Made by a program: the position numbers and the translations under genes. Below the pieces are notes generated by a model. It worked only from the letters and a program-made list of their open reading frames with translations. It was not told the origin of the DNA and did not search any database. This document shows, one piece after another, positions 7,947 to 16,431 of a DNA stretch of 64,000 bases. The stretch is from JAGWBD01 sp965197455. GTDB taxonomy: Bacteria; Chloroflexota; Anaerolineae; Aggregatilineales; Phototrophicaceae. The DNA is taken from the NCBI GenBank assembly GCA_965197455.1, contig OZ240208.1, forward strand, positions 1,736,001 through 1,800,000, given 5' to 3'. The stretch's first letter is position 1, and each line of letters opens with the position of its first letter.

Positions 7947-9182
7947 ATGGACGAACCCCTGCGCGTGCTGCACTTCGCCGACCTGCACCTCGGCATCGCG
8001 GGCTACGGCGCTGTCGATCCGCACAGCGGCCTCGGCGGGCGCGCACAGGACTTTCTGCAACGCCTTGACGAACTCATCGCAGTCGCCCGTGAGCAGGAAG
8101 TCGACCTCACGGTTTTCGCCGGCGACGCCTTCCACAGCCGCGCGCCCAACCCCACCCTGCAGCGCGAATTCGCGCGGCGCGTGCAGGCGCTCGCCGAGAT
8201 CGCGCCGTTGCTGCTGCTGCCGGGTCGCCACGACATGCCGCCGCAGCCCATGCGCGCCAGCAGCCTGGACATCTTCGCGACCCTGGGCGTGCCCGGCGTC
8301 CATGTCGGGAGCGACTACGGAGTGCGCCAGATCGAGACGCGGCGCGGCCCGCTGGCGCTGGCGACGGCGCCCTGGCCACAGCGCGCTCGTCTGCTGCCCG
8401 ATGCGCGCGGCAGCACGGCCGCGGCAGAGCTCACGGAGGCCCTGACCACCCGTCTCGCTCAGCTGGCCGCGGAGGCCGACCGATACGCCATGCCGCGCCT
8501 GCTCGTCGCCCACCTCGCCGTCAGCAACGCCGAAGTTGGCAGCGAGGCTGGCTTCATGCCCGGCGCTGTGCCGCTGGTTCCGCTTGATGCCCTCACCGAC
8601 CCGCGCTGGGATTACGTTGCGCTCGGCCACCACCACGTCCACCAGAACCTGACCGGGTCGAGCGCAGACAGCCCGCCTGTGGTCTGCAGCGGCGGCCTGG
8701 AACGCATCGACTTCAGCGAGGAGGACCAGCCGCGCGGCATTTGCCTGGTGGAACTTGCGCGCAAGGCGACCCGCTGGCGCTTTCTGCCGCTGCAGGCGCG
8801 TCCCCTGCGCACACTGCAATTCGACCTGCGCGACAGTCCCGCGCCCGACGAGGCCCTGCAAACGCTCATCGCCGGGCAGGCACTGGAGGGCGTCATCCTG
8901 CGCCTGCAGCTGCAACTTACGCCGGCGAACGAGGCCGCCCTGAACCTCGGCGCCCTGCGCGAGACGCTGCGCCAGGCCGGCGTCTGGCACCTGGCCAGCC
9001 TGCAACGCCTGGTCGAACGCCAGGCACGGGTGCCGGCGGGCAGTGTGGAAGGCCTTGATGCGCTGCAGTTGCTGGAACGCTACCTGGAGGCGCAGACCTT
9101 GCCACCAGGGCGTCAGGCCGAATTGATGACTGCTGCCGCCGACATTCTGCGCGACGTTGCCGCGGCGACCGGGCCGGACTGA
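7947..9182 (+). CDS. sbcD: SbcCD nuclease, subunit D (Mre11-like)
   Basis: A 411-residue calcineurin-like phosphoesterase that forms the nuclease part of SbcCD and trims hairpins and protein-blocked DNA ends. Metal motifs in order: DLHLG (about 12-16), GDAFHS, GRHD (about 93-96), VAHLAVS and GHHHVH. The third motif is GNHD in almost all relatives. Here the metal-ligand Asn is Arg (codons GGT CGC CAC GAC). The stop overlaps the sbcC start by one base. The promoter appears to give a leaderless transcript. The context with mutS2 forms a small recombination-repair cluster. The family call is secure; full nuclease activity is not, because of the substitution. Confidence 0.9.
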   Translation: MDEPLRVLHFADLHLGIAGYGAVDPHSGLGGRAQDFLQRLDELIAVAREQEVDLTVFAGDAFHSRAPNPTLQREFARRVQALAEIAPLLLLPGRHDMPPQPMRASSLDIFATLGVPGVHVGSDYGVRQIETRRGPLALATAPWPQRARLLPDARGSTAAAELTEALTTRLAQLAAEADRYAMPRLLVAHLAVSNAEVGSEAGFMPGAVPLVPLDALTDPRWDYVALGHHHVHQNLTGSSADSPPVVCSGGLERIDFSEEDQPRGICLVELARKATRWRFLPLQARPLRTLQFDLRDSPAPDEALQTLIAGQALEGVILRLQLQLTPANEAALNLGALRETLRQAGVWHLASLQRLVERQARVPAGSVEGLDALQLLERYLEAQTLPPGRQAELMTAAADILRDVAAATGPD

Positions 9183-11731
9183 TGCTGCCGCTGCGCCTGG
9201 AACTGCGCAACTTCATGGCCTGGCGCGAGCTCGACGCCCTGCGCCTCGAAGGCATCCACCTCGCCTGTCTCAGCGGCCCCAACGGCGCCGGCAAGTCCGC
9301 CTTGCTGGACGCCATCAGCTGGGCGCTGTGGGGCCGGGCGCGCGGCCGCCGCGCCGAAGAGCTGGTGCGCGAGGGCAGCCAGGAGATGCGCGTCCAGCTG
9401 GATTTCGAGCAGGAGGGGCAGGTCTACCGCGTGCTGCGGCAGCGTCGCCGTGGCCAGCGCGGCGAGGGCACGCTGGCGCTCTTCGCGCAGAACGCGCGGC
9501 AGGACTTCACGCGCATCAGCGAACCGGGCATGCGCGCCACCCAGCAGCGCATCACGCAGCTGCTGCGGCTCGACTTCGAGACCTTCGTCAATTCCGCGTG
9601 GCTGCAACAGGGCCGCGCCGACGCCTTCACCACCCTGCCGCCCGCCGGTCGCAAGCAACTGCTGGCCAGCATCCTCGATCTCTCACAATGGGCGCAATTC
9701 GAGGAGGCCGCCAAAGCGAAATTGTCCGGGTTTGAGACGCAACTCGCCCTGCTGCAGTCGCGCAGCGCGGAAATTGACGCCGGCCTGGCGCAACAGAACG
9801 CGCTGGAGGCCAGTTTGCAGACGGCCCAGGCGACTCACGCTGCAGCGCAGCGCGACCTTGGCGACGCCGAGGCCGTCGTCAGCGCCAGCGAGCATGTGCC
9901 GCACGACCTGCGCCACGCCCGCGAGCGCCTGGTGGAACTGCGCGCCAGCCTGCAACAGGCCAGAGCCGATTGCGAGGACGCCGCTGCGGATTGCTCGCGG
10001 CAACGGGAACGTATCGCCGACTTCGAGGCCATCCACGCCCAACGCGCAGAGATTGAGCAGGGCTGGGACGCGCTGCAAAATGCGCGCAAAAGCAGCCAGC
10101 TGCTGGGCGAAAGTCTGCGCCGCCTCGGCGACTTCCGCGCCCGTGAACAAACGCTTCAGAATCGCCTGCGCGACGCGCGTGAGGAACTTGACTCCCAGGC
10201 CACCGCCCTGCGCGTCCGCATCGAGGGCCTGGAACGCGAAGTTAACGAGGAGCCGGGCGCGGCGCTGACACAGACCCTGGAACGCATCGCGGCGTTGCGC
10301 GCGCTGGAGCAGGAACGCTCGCAACTGCAGTCCGCCGCCAGCAAGGGCCGCGCCGACCACGCCGGGCTGCAGAACGCCAACCGCGGCCTGCGCGAGACGA
10401 TGGTGGATCTGCGCGCGCGCATCGACCGCCTCGAGCGCAGCAGTGGCGTCACCTGCCCGCTCTGCGGCCAGCCGCTCGATGGCGCGGGTCGCGCGGCGCT
10501 GATCGCCAGCCTGCAGCAGGAAGGCGGCGCCCAGGGTGACCGCTGGCGCGAAAACGAGCAGCTCATGCGCGCGCTGGCCAGCGACGGCGAACAACGCCGC
10601 GCGCGGCTGGCGCAACTGGACGATGAGCTGCGTCAACTGCAGCCCCTGCTGACCCGCGCCGGTGAGTTGCAGACCCGCGCCGACTCCGCCGCTGAGGCCG
10701 GGGAGCGGTTGCATACGGAACACAGCGAGTTGGCTGCCGTTGAGAAACGGCTGAAGGCCGGGGATTTCGGCCAGGAGCTGCGCGCACAGCTGGCTGAGCT
10801 GGAACGCAGCCGCCAGCAGGTCGGTTACGACAGCGCGCAACATGACGCCACGCAGCAACAGCTCGCCCAATTCGAGTCCTTTGAGCAGCGCCAGACCGCA
10901 TTAAAGGTCGCGCTGAACGGGTTGCCCGAGGCGCAGCAGGCGCTGGCGGCGGCCATCAGCCGCAGCGAACGCAACCAGGCCGCGCAAGTCGCCGCGCAGC
11001 AACAGGTGGAGCAACTGGAACTGGACAGCGCGCGCCTGGAAGACGAGCTCGTGGCACATCGCGCGCAGCAACAGCAGGCAGCGCAGTTGCGCGCCGAGGC
11101 GCAGCATGCGACCCAGGCGCTGGTCAGCGCGCAGCAGGAACTGGCCGCGCTGGAGGGCATGCGCGCGCGCCAGGGCGCTTTACAGCAACGCGCCGACGCA
11201 GTCCGCCACGAGGCCGAACTGTACCGCGAGCTACGCCGCGCTTTCGGCCGCGACGGCGTGCCCGCCATGCTCATCGAAAGCGCCATCCCCGAGCTGGAGG
11301 CCGCGGCCAACGACCTGCTGCTGCGCATGACGGACGGGCGCCTCAGCCTGCAGCTGAGCACCACGCGCGAACGGAAGCGCGGCGGCGAGATTGAAACGCT
11401 GGACATCCGCATCGCTGACGAGCTGGGCCTGCGCGACTACGAGCTCTTCAGCAGCGGCGAGGCCTTTCGCATCAACTTCGCGCTGCGTATCGCCCTCTCG
11501 CGCATGCTGGCGCGGCGGGCCGGGGCGCAGTTGCGCACGCTATTCATTGATGAGGGCTTCGGCACCCAGGATGCCGCGGGCCGCGAGCGCCTGGTCGAGG
11601 CTATCGCCGCCATCCAGGGCGATTTCGACCTCATCCTCGTCATCACCCACATCGAGGAGCTGCGCGAGCGCTTCCCGCAGCACATCCTGGTCGAGAAGAC
11701 GGCGGAGGGCAGCCGCCTGCGCCTGCAGTGA
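9182..11731 (+). CDS. sbcC: SbcCD nuclease, ATPase subunit C (Rad50-like)
   Basis: An 849-residue SMC-like ATPase partnered with SbcD. The N-terminal half-ATPase has Walker A GPNGAGKS (about 37-44). Two long coiled-coil arms flank a zinc hook at CPLCGQPL (about residue 424). The C-terminal half has the signature region ELFSSGEAFRINFALRIALS and Walker B LRTLFIDEGFGTQD. It is shorter than E. coli SbcC (1048 residues), mainly in the coiled coil, which is common outside Proteobacteria. The start ATG at 9182 shares its A with the sbcD stop, so the subunits are co-translated. It converges on the response regulator with an 8-base gap. Confidence 0.95.
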   Translation: MLPLRLELRNFMAWRELDALRLEGIHLACLSGPNGAGKSALLDAISWALWGRARGRRAEELVREGSQEMRVQLDFEQEGQVYRVLRQRRRGQRGEGTLALFAQNARQDFTRISEPGMRATQQRITQLLRLDFETFVNSAWLQQGRADAFTTLPPAGRKQLLASILDLSQWAQFEEAAKAKLSGFETQLALLQSRSAEIDAGLAQQNALEASLQTAQATHAAAQRDLGDAEAVVSASEHVPHDLRHARERLVELRASLQQARADCEDAAADCSRQRERIADFEAIHAQRAEIEQGWDALQNARKSSQLLGESLRRLGDFRAREQTLQNRLRDAREELDSQATALRVRIEGLEREVNEEPGAALTQTLERIAALRALEQERSQLQSAASKGRADHAGLQNANRGLRETMVDLRARIDRLERSSGVTCPLCGQPLDGAGRAALIASLQQEGGAQGDRWRENEQLMRALASDGEQRRARLAQLDDELRQLQPLLTRAGELQTRADSAAEAGERLHTEHSELAAVEKRLKAGDFGQELRAQLAELERSRQQVGYDSAQHDATQQQLAQFESFEQRQTALKVALNGLPEAQQALAAAISRSERNQAAQVAAQQQVEQLELDSARLEDELVAHRAQQQQAAQLRAEAQHATQALVSAQQELAALEGMRARQGALQQRADAVRHEAELYRELRRAFGRDGVPAMLIESAIPELEAAANDLLLRMTDGRLSLQLSTTRERKRGGEIETLDIRIADELGLRDYELFSSGEAFRINFALRIALSRMLARRAGAQLRTLFIDEGFGTQDAAGRERLVEAIAAIQGDFDLILVITHIEELRERFPQHILVEKTAEGSRLRLQ

Positions 11732-11739
11732 ACGCGGGC

Positions 11740-12441
11740 TCAGGGGTCGCCAAAGCGATAGCCCACGCCGCGCAGGGTCTGGATGAAGACCGGCTGCGCC
11801 GGGTCGCGTTCCAGCTTGCGCCGCAGGTAGTGAATGTAGAGCTTCAGGCTGTCAGTGGCCCCTTCGTAACTGTCGCCCCAGACTTCCGTCACCAGTTGCG
11901 CGCGCGGCACCACGCGCCCGGCGTTGCGCAGCAGCACGGCCAGCAGGTCGAACTCGATTGGCGACAGGGCGCAGGGTTCTCCGCGCAGCCACAGCTCACG
12001 TCGCCGGAAGTTAACGCGCAGCGCGTCCCCGTAAAAGCGTTGCTCGCCGCTGACGTCTGGCCCGCCCAGCGGCGTTCGGCGCAGGGCCGCGCTCACCCGC
12101 GCCAGCAGTTCTTCATCTTCACAGGGCCGTCGGATGTAGTCGTCAGCGCCCAGGTCAAACCCGCGCACGACGTCCCCGGCTGCATGGCGCCGGGTGTAGA
12201 AAAGGATCGCCAGGTCCGAGCTGGCGCGCAATTGACGGCAGATCTCCCAGCCGTCCACCTCCGGCAGATCGACCTCCAGCAGCGCCAGCTCTGCCTGACG
12301 GTGGCGCGCCTTGAGCAGGCCGTCACGAGCGTCCAGCGCCCGCGCGACTTCATAGCCGGCGCGCTCCAGCAGATTGGCGTCCGCGCGCAGGGCGTTCACG
12401 TTGGCGTTGATGACCAGCACCTTTCGGGCCACGGCGCACAT
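11740..12441 (-). CDS. OmpR-family response regulator with a degenerate receiver domain
   Basis: 233 residues from the ATG at 12441, which follows GAGGCAGGG. The C-terminal half is a clear winged-helix DNA-binding domain (ALSPIEFDLLAVLLRNAGRVV, then YIHYLRRKLERDP and LRGVGYRFG). The N-terminal receiver fold is recognisable, but its chemistry is gone. The acidic pair after beta-1 is N12-A-N14, the phospho-acceptor position is Glu56 (LLEVDLPEVDG instead of LLD), and the conserved Lys is Arg105 (RRP). Thr83 is retained. Known atypical receivers of this kind work without phosphorylation, and Glu can mimic phospho-Asp. No histidine kinase is adjacent. It is probably a constitutive or ligand-gated transcription factor; its targets are not evident. 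Confidence 0.85.
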   Translation of the reverse strand: MCAVARKVLVINANVNALRADANLLERAGYEVARALDARDGLLKARHRQAELALLEVDLPEVDGWEICRQLRASSDLAILFYTRRHAAGDVVRGFDLGADDYIRRPCEDEELLARVSAALRRTPLGGPDVSGEQRFYGDALRVNFRRRELWLRGEPCALSPIEFDLLAVLLRNAGRVVPRAQLVTEVWGDSYEGATDSLKLYIHYLRRKLERDPAQPVFIQTLRGVGYRFGDP

Positions 12442-12566
12442 CCCTGCCTCTTCCAACCGGATTCTAACCGAAAAAGCGGCTGCGACAAGTGGGTTGCGGC
12501 TGTTACTGGTCGTAAAGCGCCTGGAGCGGTACACTGTCCCCTGTTCCGTCGCGGTCAGCCGGAGCC

Positions 12567-13031
12567 ATGACCATGCCTGAAATTACCCGGCAGCAGCTTG
12601 TCCTGATGCTTATCGCTGCCGGACCCAATCCACGCCTGGCGGGCGTCAACCTGCAGGAACTGGATATGACGCGCCTGGACCTGAACGGCGCCAACCTCAA
12701 GCAGGCCTCCATGACCTCCGCCCGCCTGCGCGAGGCCACGTTGCGTTCGGCCAACCTCTACTACGCCACCCTGTCGCAGGCTCAACTGCCTGGCGCGGAT
12801 CTGCAGAGCGCGGTGCTGCAGGGCGCCGACCTGAGTGGCGCAAACCTGCAGGACGCCAACCTGTCCGGTGCCAACCTGAAGAGCGCCAACCTGAACGATG
12901 CCAACCTGCTGCGCGCCAGCCTGCGCGGCGCCAACGTCGATGGCGTGCGCTTCAATAACAACACCGTCTGGCCCGACGGCAAGGAAGGCACCCAGGGTTC
13001 GCCGAGCAGCTACAGTCAGTCGCCTGCCTGA
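12567..13031 (+). CDS. pentapeptide-repeat protein
   Basis: 154 residues. From about residue 23 to 130 the chain is A(D/N)LxX pentapeptides (GANLKQASM, GADLSGANLQDANLSGANL and so on), which fold into a right-handed quadrilateral beta helix. The first 20 residues (EITRQQLVLMLIAAG) look like a small helical cap. Members range from gyrase-protecting DNA mimics to membrane-associated scaffolds; nothing here selects a role. The ATG at 12567 or 12573 could start it. Its last 16 bases overlap the 3' end of the convergent MFS gene. It is divergent from the response regulator and shares a 125-bp intergenic region with it. Confidence 0.85.
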   Translation: MTMPEITRQQLVLMLIAAGPNPRLAGVNLQELDMTRLDLNGANLKQASMTSARLREATLRSANLYYATLSQAQLPGADLQSAVLQGADLSGANLQDANLSGANLKSANLNDANLLRASLRGANVDGVRFNNNTVWPDGKEGTQGSPSSYSQSPA

Positions 13032-14278
13032 TCCGCATCGTTCGCCGTGGCCGGCGGACGGCGCAACGCCAGACCCAGCAGCGGTAGTGAACAGGTCTGC
13101 ACCAGCCCGCTGGTCATCAATGCCGCCCGTAGCGAGCGCTGGCCGATGAGGCCCACGGGCGGCCCGCCCGCGATCTGACCGACGGCGTTGACCTGGCCGC
13201 TCAATGAGAACAGCGTGGCGCGAACCTGCGGCGCGGCGCTCTGGTTCAGCCAGGCGCTGCTGACCGGGCCGCTGGCCGCGCGCGCCGCCGCCACACACCA
13301 CAGCGCCAGCACCACCAAACCGAGACTCCCGGCCAGGCTGAAGACCAGCATGCCCCCGACAATGGCTGCGTTGAGCAGCAGCAGCGCGCGCACTGCCGGG
13401 CCATGTCGCGTCAGCCGCACGCGTCGGCGTAGCAACTCGGTCAGGCCGATGGCGCAGAGACCGCCCACCAGGTCGAAGAGGCCGAACCACACCACCGGCT
13501 GCAGTGTGATGCCGCGCAGGGTTGGCAAGGTGAAATTATCCAGGATGTGCTTCTGCCACAGGCGGTCGAATCCCTCGCTGTAAAGGCCGCTGATGAGTTC
13601 GACGAGCAGCACGATGCGCAGCACCGGCCGTTTACGCAACAGCGCCAGACCGGCGCTCAGGGTAGCGACCATGGCGCTCCAGCTGTCGTGCTCGTCGCGC
13701 TTGCGCGGCACGAAGCCGCGTTCCGGCATGACCAGCGCCAGCAGCGCGGCCAGCGCGATCATCAGCGCGCCCCCCAGCACGATGGGCAGGTTGAGCTGCA
13801 CGCTGGCCAGCACAATGCCGCAGACAATGCCCAGCAGACCGCCGAGGGTGCCGAGCTGCGCGCCACGCACGAAAGCCTGCGCCGCAGCCTCCTCGCCAAT
13901 TTCGTCCGAGATCCAGGCTTCGCTGGCGCCGCTGATGAAAGTGTAGCCCAGGCCCCAGATCACCTGGGACAGTAGCACGGCAGTGAACAGTGGCACCAGT
14001 CCCTCGAGCATCAGCGCCAGACCAACCAGCACGCTGCCGATGAGGATGGAAAGACGCCGGCTGTAGACGTCCGCCACCACGCCCGTCGGGATTTCGAAGA
14101 CGAAGGCCGCCAGCTCCATCGCGGTGCCCACCAGCACCAGTTCCAGCGGCGACAGGCCAACTTCCGTGATGCGGTAGATCATGGATGCGGTGAAGGCCAT
14201 CGAAAACAGCAGCGCGCGTCCGCCGCTCAGCAACAACCAGACGCGCCACGCGCGCCGCTCACTTGCAATCAATTTCAC
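13016..14278 (-). CDS. MFS transporter, probable drug/metabolite exporter
   Basis: 420 residues with about a dozen hydrophobic segments. The loop after helix 2 reads FEIPTGVVADVYSRRLS, the GxxADxxxRR motif of the major facilitator superfamily. A second, weaker form occurs mid-protein (DLVGGLCAIGLTELLRRR). The central loop is short and there is no binding-protein partner, so a proton-driven exporter is the best guess; the substrate is unknown. The start is GTG at 14278. The GAGG directly before it is too close to be an ideal ribosome site, so a start two codons downstream (TTG) is possible. Confidence 0.8.
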   Translation of the reverse strand: MKLIASERRAWRVWLLLSGGRALLFSMAFTASMIYRITEVGLSPLELVLVGTAMELAAFVFEIPTGVVADVYSRRLSILIGSVLVGLALMLEGLVPLFTAVLLSQVIWGLGYTFISGASEAWISDEIGEEAAAQAFVRGAQLGTLGGLLGIVCGIVLASVQLNLPIVLGGALMIALAALLALVMPERGFVPRKRDEHDSWSAMVATLSAGLALLRKRPVLRIVLLVELISGLYSEGFDRLWQKHILDNFTLPTLRGITLQPVVWFGLFDLVGGLCAIGLTELLRRRVRLTRHGPAVRALLLLNAAIVGGMLVFSLAGSLGLVVLALWCVAAARAASGPVSSAWLNQSAAPQVRATLFSLSGQVNAVGQIAGGPPVGLIGQRSLRAALMTSGLVQTCSLPLLGLALRRPPATANDADQAGD

Positions 14279-14294
14279 CTCGATTTCAACAGAC

Positions 14295-14322
14295 TTGCGA
14301 CAACCAGGAAATATGCTACACT
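14295..14322 (+). promoter_or_regulatory. promoter of the tRNA-Gly gene
   Basis: -35 TTGCGA (14295-14300), a 16-base spacer, and extended -10 TGC-TACACT (hexamer 14317-14322). The predicted start point is about five bases before the mature tRNA. Confidence 0.6.
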
Positions 14323-14333
14323 TGTTTTACCAT

Positions 14334-14405
14334 GCGGGAGTAATTCAGCGGTAGAATGCTTCCTTGCCAAGGAAGATGTCGAGAGTTCGAATCTCTTCTC
14401 CCGCT
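14334..14405 (+). tRNA. tRNA-Gly (GCC)
   Basis: A 72-nt cloverleaf. Acceptor strand GCGGGAG pairs with CTCCCGC, and the discriminator is T. The anticodon stem CTTCC/GGAAG encloses TTGCCAA, giving anticodon GCC. The T-arm is GAGAG-TTCGAAT-CTCTT. CCA is not encoded. It is a single-gene unit with its own promoter and a strong terminator. Confidence 0.96.
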
Positions 14406-14429
14406 CAATGCAAACAGCATTTGAAGCAA

Positions 14430-14456
14430 CCGGGGCCACTGGCCCCGGTCTTGTTT
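14430..14456 (+). terminator. intrinsic terminator after tRNA-Gly
   Basis: A perfect 8-bp GC stem, CCGGGGCC (14430-14437) with GGCCCCGG (14441-14448), has a 3-base loop and is followed by TCTTGTTT. Confidence 0.85.
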
Positions 14457-14473
14457 GAAGGCAGTGACCCGCC

Positions 14474-14950
14474 ATGCGTCTTTACCTTCTGCGTCACGGC
14501 AAGGCTGAAGCACACATTGTCAGTGACGCGAAGCGCCGTCTGACGCCTGCGGGCGTCGCGCGCATGCAGACTGCCGCCCGCGTCATGGCCCGTCTCAACA
14601 TCAGTCCCGCCCGCATTTTCAGCAGTCCACGCGTGCGTGCGCGCCAGACGGCGGACATCGTGGCTGAAGCGCTGGGCTGCGCTGTCGAAGAGCGGAGCGC
14701 GCTGGACTACGGCTTCAGCGCCGCAGACCTGCCGGCGCTGTGCGCTGCCCTGCCGCCCGACGCCGACCTGCTCTGCGTGGGGCATAACCCCTTCCTGCCC
14801 ATGGTCGTGCATGAACTGTGCGGCGCGCACATCGCCATGAAACCCGGCGGCCTGGCGCGCCTGAAGCTCGACTCCGACGCCCGCAACGGCTATCTGGAAT
14901 GGCTGCTTGCGCCGCGCGTCTTCGATGCACTGGAAGAGGCAGGCCAATGA
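14474..14950 (+). CDS. sixA: SixA-type phosphohistidine phosphatase
   Basis: A 158-residue histidine phosphatase with LRHGKAE at residues 5-11, so the catalytic His is residue 7. SSPRVRARQTA carries the phosphate-binding Arg, and GHNPFLP the second His. The short SixA architecture lacks the cap domain of phosphoglycerate mutases. SixA removes phosphate from histidine of phosphotransfer proteins. The substrate here is unknown and no phosphorelay or PTS gene is adjacent. It begins 18 bases after the tRNA-Gly terminator and overlaps the next gene by four bases (ATGA). Confidence 0.9.
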   Translation: MRLYLLRHGKAEAHIVSDAKRRLTPAGVARMQTAARVMARLNISPARIFSSPRVRARQTADIVAEALGCAVEERSALDYGFSAADLPALCAALPPDADLLCVGHNPFLPMVVHELCGAHIAMKPGGLARLKLDSDARNGYLEWLLAPRVFDALEEAGQ

Positions 14951-15258
14951 ATGACCTCGCACGGATGGTGTCCACCATCGTCATCTGGCTGATACTGGGC
15001 ACGATCCTGGTGGTTCTCACCTTTGCCGGCAGTGATGATATAGAGGGCGTCACCCTGTTCCTGGTCATCGGCGCCATTGCCAGCATGGGTATCGTCTGGG
15101 GCACGGCTGGCAAACAGGCGGAGGCGCGCGCGAAGGCCAAGCGCAGCGAACAACTGGCGCAGCGCCTGGCTGAAGAACGCCTGGACGAGGAAGACATCGT
15201 ATCCCTGGAGGAATTGCTGGAGGAAGAGCGCGCGTCGCGCCGTCTGCAGGACCCCTGA
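14947..15258 (+). CDS. small membrane protein with two TM helices and a charged coiled-coil tail
   Basis: 103 residues from the ATG at 14947, which overlaps the sixA stop, so it is translationally coupled. Hydrophobic segments lie at about 9-29 (STIVIWLILGTILVVLTF) and 34-57 (TLFLVIGAIASMGIVWG). A highly charged helix follows (KAKRSEQLAQRLAEERLDEEDI). No known domain is recognised. Coupling to sixA suggests a functional link. Its last 19 bases (RRLQDP and stop) are the left edge of the 750-bp duplication that follows, and a second copy of this tail lies at 15990-16008. Confidence 0.7.
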   Translation: MNDLARMVSTIVIWLILGTILVVLTFAGSDDIEGVTLFLVIGAIASMGIVWGTAGKQAEARAKAKRSEQLAQRLAEERLDEEDIVSLEELLEEERASRRLQDP

Positions 15259-15310
15259 ACGAAGTGCATAGCCCAACCATCATGACCTCATCGAAGCCCG
15301 GGCCCCCCGA

Positions 15311-15669
15311 ATGACCCCACAATCAGTAGAAATTATTTTCACAGACGAATTTGACCGGCAGGCGAAGCGCGCCAAAGTCCCGCCGGACAAGATTCGCGAA
15401 ATCATCGTGACCCTGCAAGCCCGGCCTGATTCAGGGGTTTTGTTCCGGGAACTGGCGGCGCCCGCAAGGTCCGTTTTGCGGGCAGGGGCAAGGGGAAGAG
15501 CGGAGGCTACCGGGTCATCACCGGGCTGGTCATATTTCGTGTGAGGAGCTTGGTGTATTTACTCACGATTTACGCAGAATCTGATAAGGTAGACTTGACG
15601 CAGGGAGACAAGCGCTGGATCAGGGCGGAAATGGACATCCTTCGATCGTCAGAAGACCCTTCGTCTTAA
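15311..15669 (+). pseudogene. RelE/HigB-like toxin, copy 1, broken by a 1-base deletion
   Basis: The frame opens ATG at 15311 with SVEIIFTDEFDRQAKRAK and ARPDSG, then shifts near 15441-15446. Compared with copy 2 one base is missing there. In the other frame the family core continues as GTGGARKVRFAGRGKGKSGGYR, then VYLLTIYAESDKVDLT, to a TAA at 15667. That core (VRFAGRGKGKSGGYRV) is characteristic of gp49/RelE-like mRNA interferase toxins of type II modules. Unshifted translation stops at 15544. As written it is inactive. The antitoxin-position gene follows 15 bases later. Confidence 0.8.
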
Positions 15670-15684
15670 TCAGGAGCAGCTGCC

Positions 15685-15954
15685 ATGAGCAAATTCGGAG
15701 AAAGACTCATTCGAAGCATCAAACAGGCCCAGGCTCACGCACGCGGAGAGCCTGCGAATGGTCGCTTCACAGTCATCTCCCCCGACATGACCGAGGAAGA
15801 ACTGACACGCCTGCTTGAGAAAAAGTTTGGGTCAGGTAGCGAAGACGAAGCGACAGAAACAGAGCAGCCCGTCACCAACTTAACCACGCAACCCGGCAGC
15901 GCCAGCCGCCCCGCTCAACAGCGCAGCGTCGCCGCTGCGAACAGAAAAAGCTGA
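15685..15954 (+). CDS. antitoxin-position protein, copy 1
   Basis: 89 residues starting MSKFGERLIRSIKQAQAHARGE, preceded by GGAG. This N-terminus resembles the start of the XRE-type antitoxins that follow gp49/RelE-like toxins. The expected helix-turn-helix is absent: the middle reads MTEEELTRLLEKKFG and the C-terminus is polar and low in complexity (EDEATETEQP, then QPGSASRPAQQRS). It is intact although its toxin is frameshifted. Either it is an antitoxin remnant or a small regulator with its own role. The closest relative is copy 2 at 16432. Confidence 0.55.
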   Translation: MSKFGERLIRSIKQAQAHARGEPANGRFTVISPDMTEEELTRLLEKKFGSGSEDEATETEQPVTNLTTQPGSASRPAQQRSVAAANRKS

Positions 15955-16059
15955 CGAAAGCGTCTGACCATCTTCATTCAACGCGCATACCGTCTGCAGG
16001 ACCCCTGAACGAAGTGCATAGCCCAACCACCTTGACCTCATCGAAGCCCGGGCCCCTGA

Positions 16060-16418
16060 ATGACCTCGCAATCAGTAGAAATTGTTTTCACTGACGAATT
16101 TGACCGTCTGGCGCAGCGCGCCAAAGTCCCGCCGGACAAGATTCGCGAATCATCGTGACCCTGAAAGCCCGGCCTGATTCAGGAGTTGTGGTCCCGGGAA
16201 CTGGTGGCGCGCGCAAGGTCCGTTTTGCTGGCAGGGGCAAGGGGAAGAGCGGAGGCTACCGGGTCATCACCGGGTTGGTGAAGCTGGAGGGAAATGAGTA
16301 TCTGTTTCTTCTCGACATCTATGCAAAAAGTGATAGAGTGGATTTGTCTCAGAGCGAAAGAAACTGGCTGAAATCCAGGCTGGAATTCTTGAAGTCATCG
16401 TATTCGACTTCGTCGTGA
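16060..16418 (+). pseudogene. RelE/HigB-like toxin, copy 2, broken by a different 1-base deletion
   Basis: The ATG at 16060 opens SVEIVFTDEFDRLAQRAKVP and then hits TGA at 16156-16158 because one A is missing in GAATC at 16147-16151 (copy 1 has GAAATC). The remaining frame, 16155-16418, is the intact toxin C-terminus: GTGGARKVRFAGRGKGKSGG, then YLFLLDIYAKSDRVDLSQSE. The lesion is at a different site from that in copy 1. The two toxins were therefore inactivated independently. Confidence 0.8.
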
Positions 16419-16431
16419 ACAGGAGCGACTC

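Noticed and set aside
7809..9005. Upstream extension of the mutS2 frame to 1193 codons
   Set aside because: It runs antisense to sbcD, whose motifs are unmistakable; MutS2 has its normal start and length from 7808.
12503..12535. TTACTG/TACACT promoter for the pentapeptide gene
   Set aside because: The spacer would be 21 bases; TACACT may be used but the evidence is weak.
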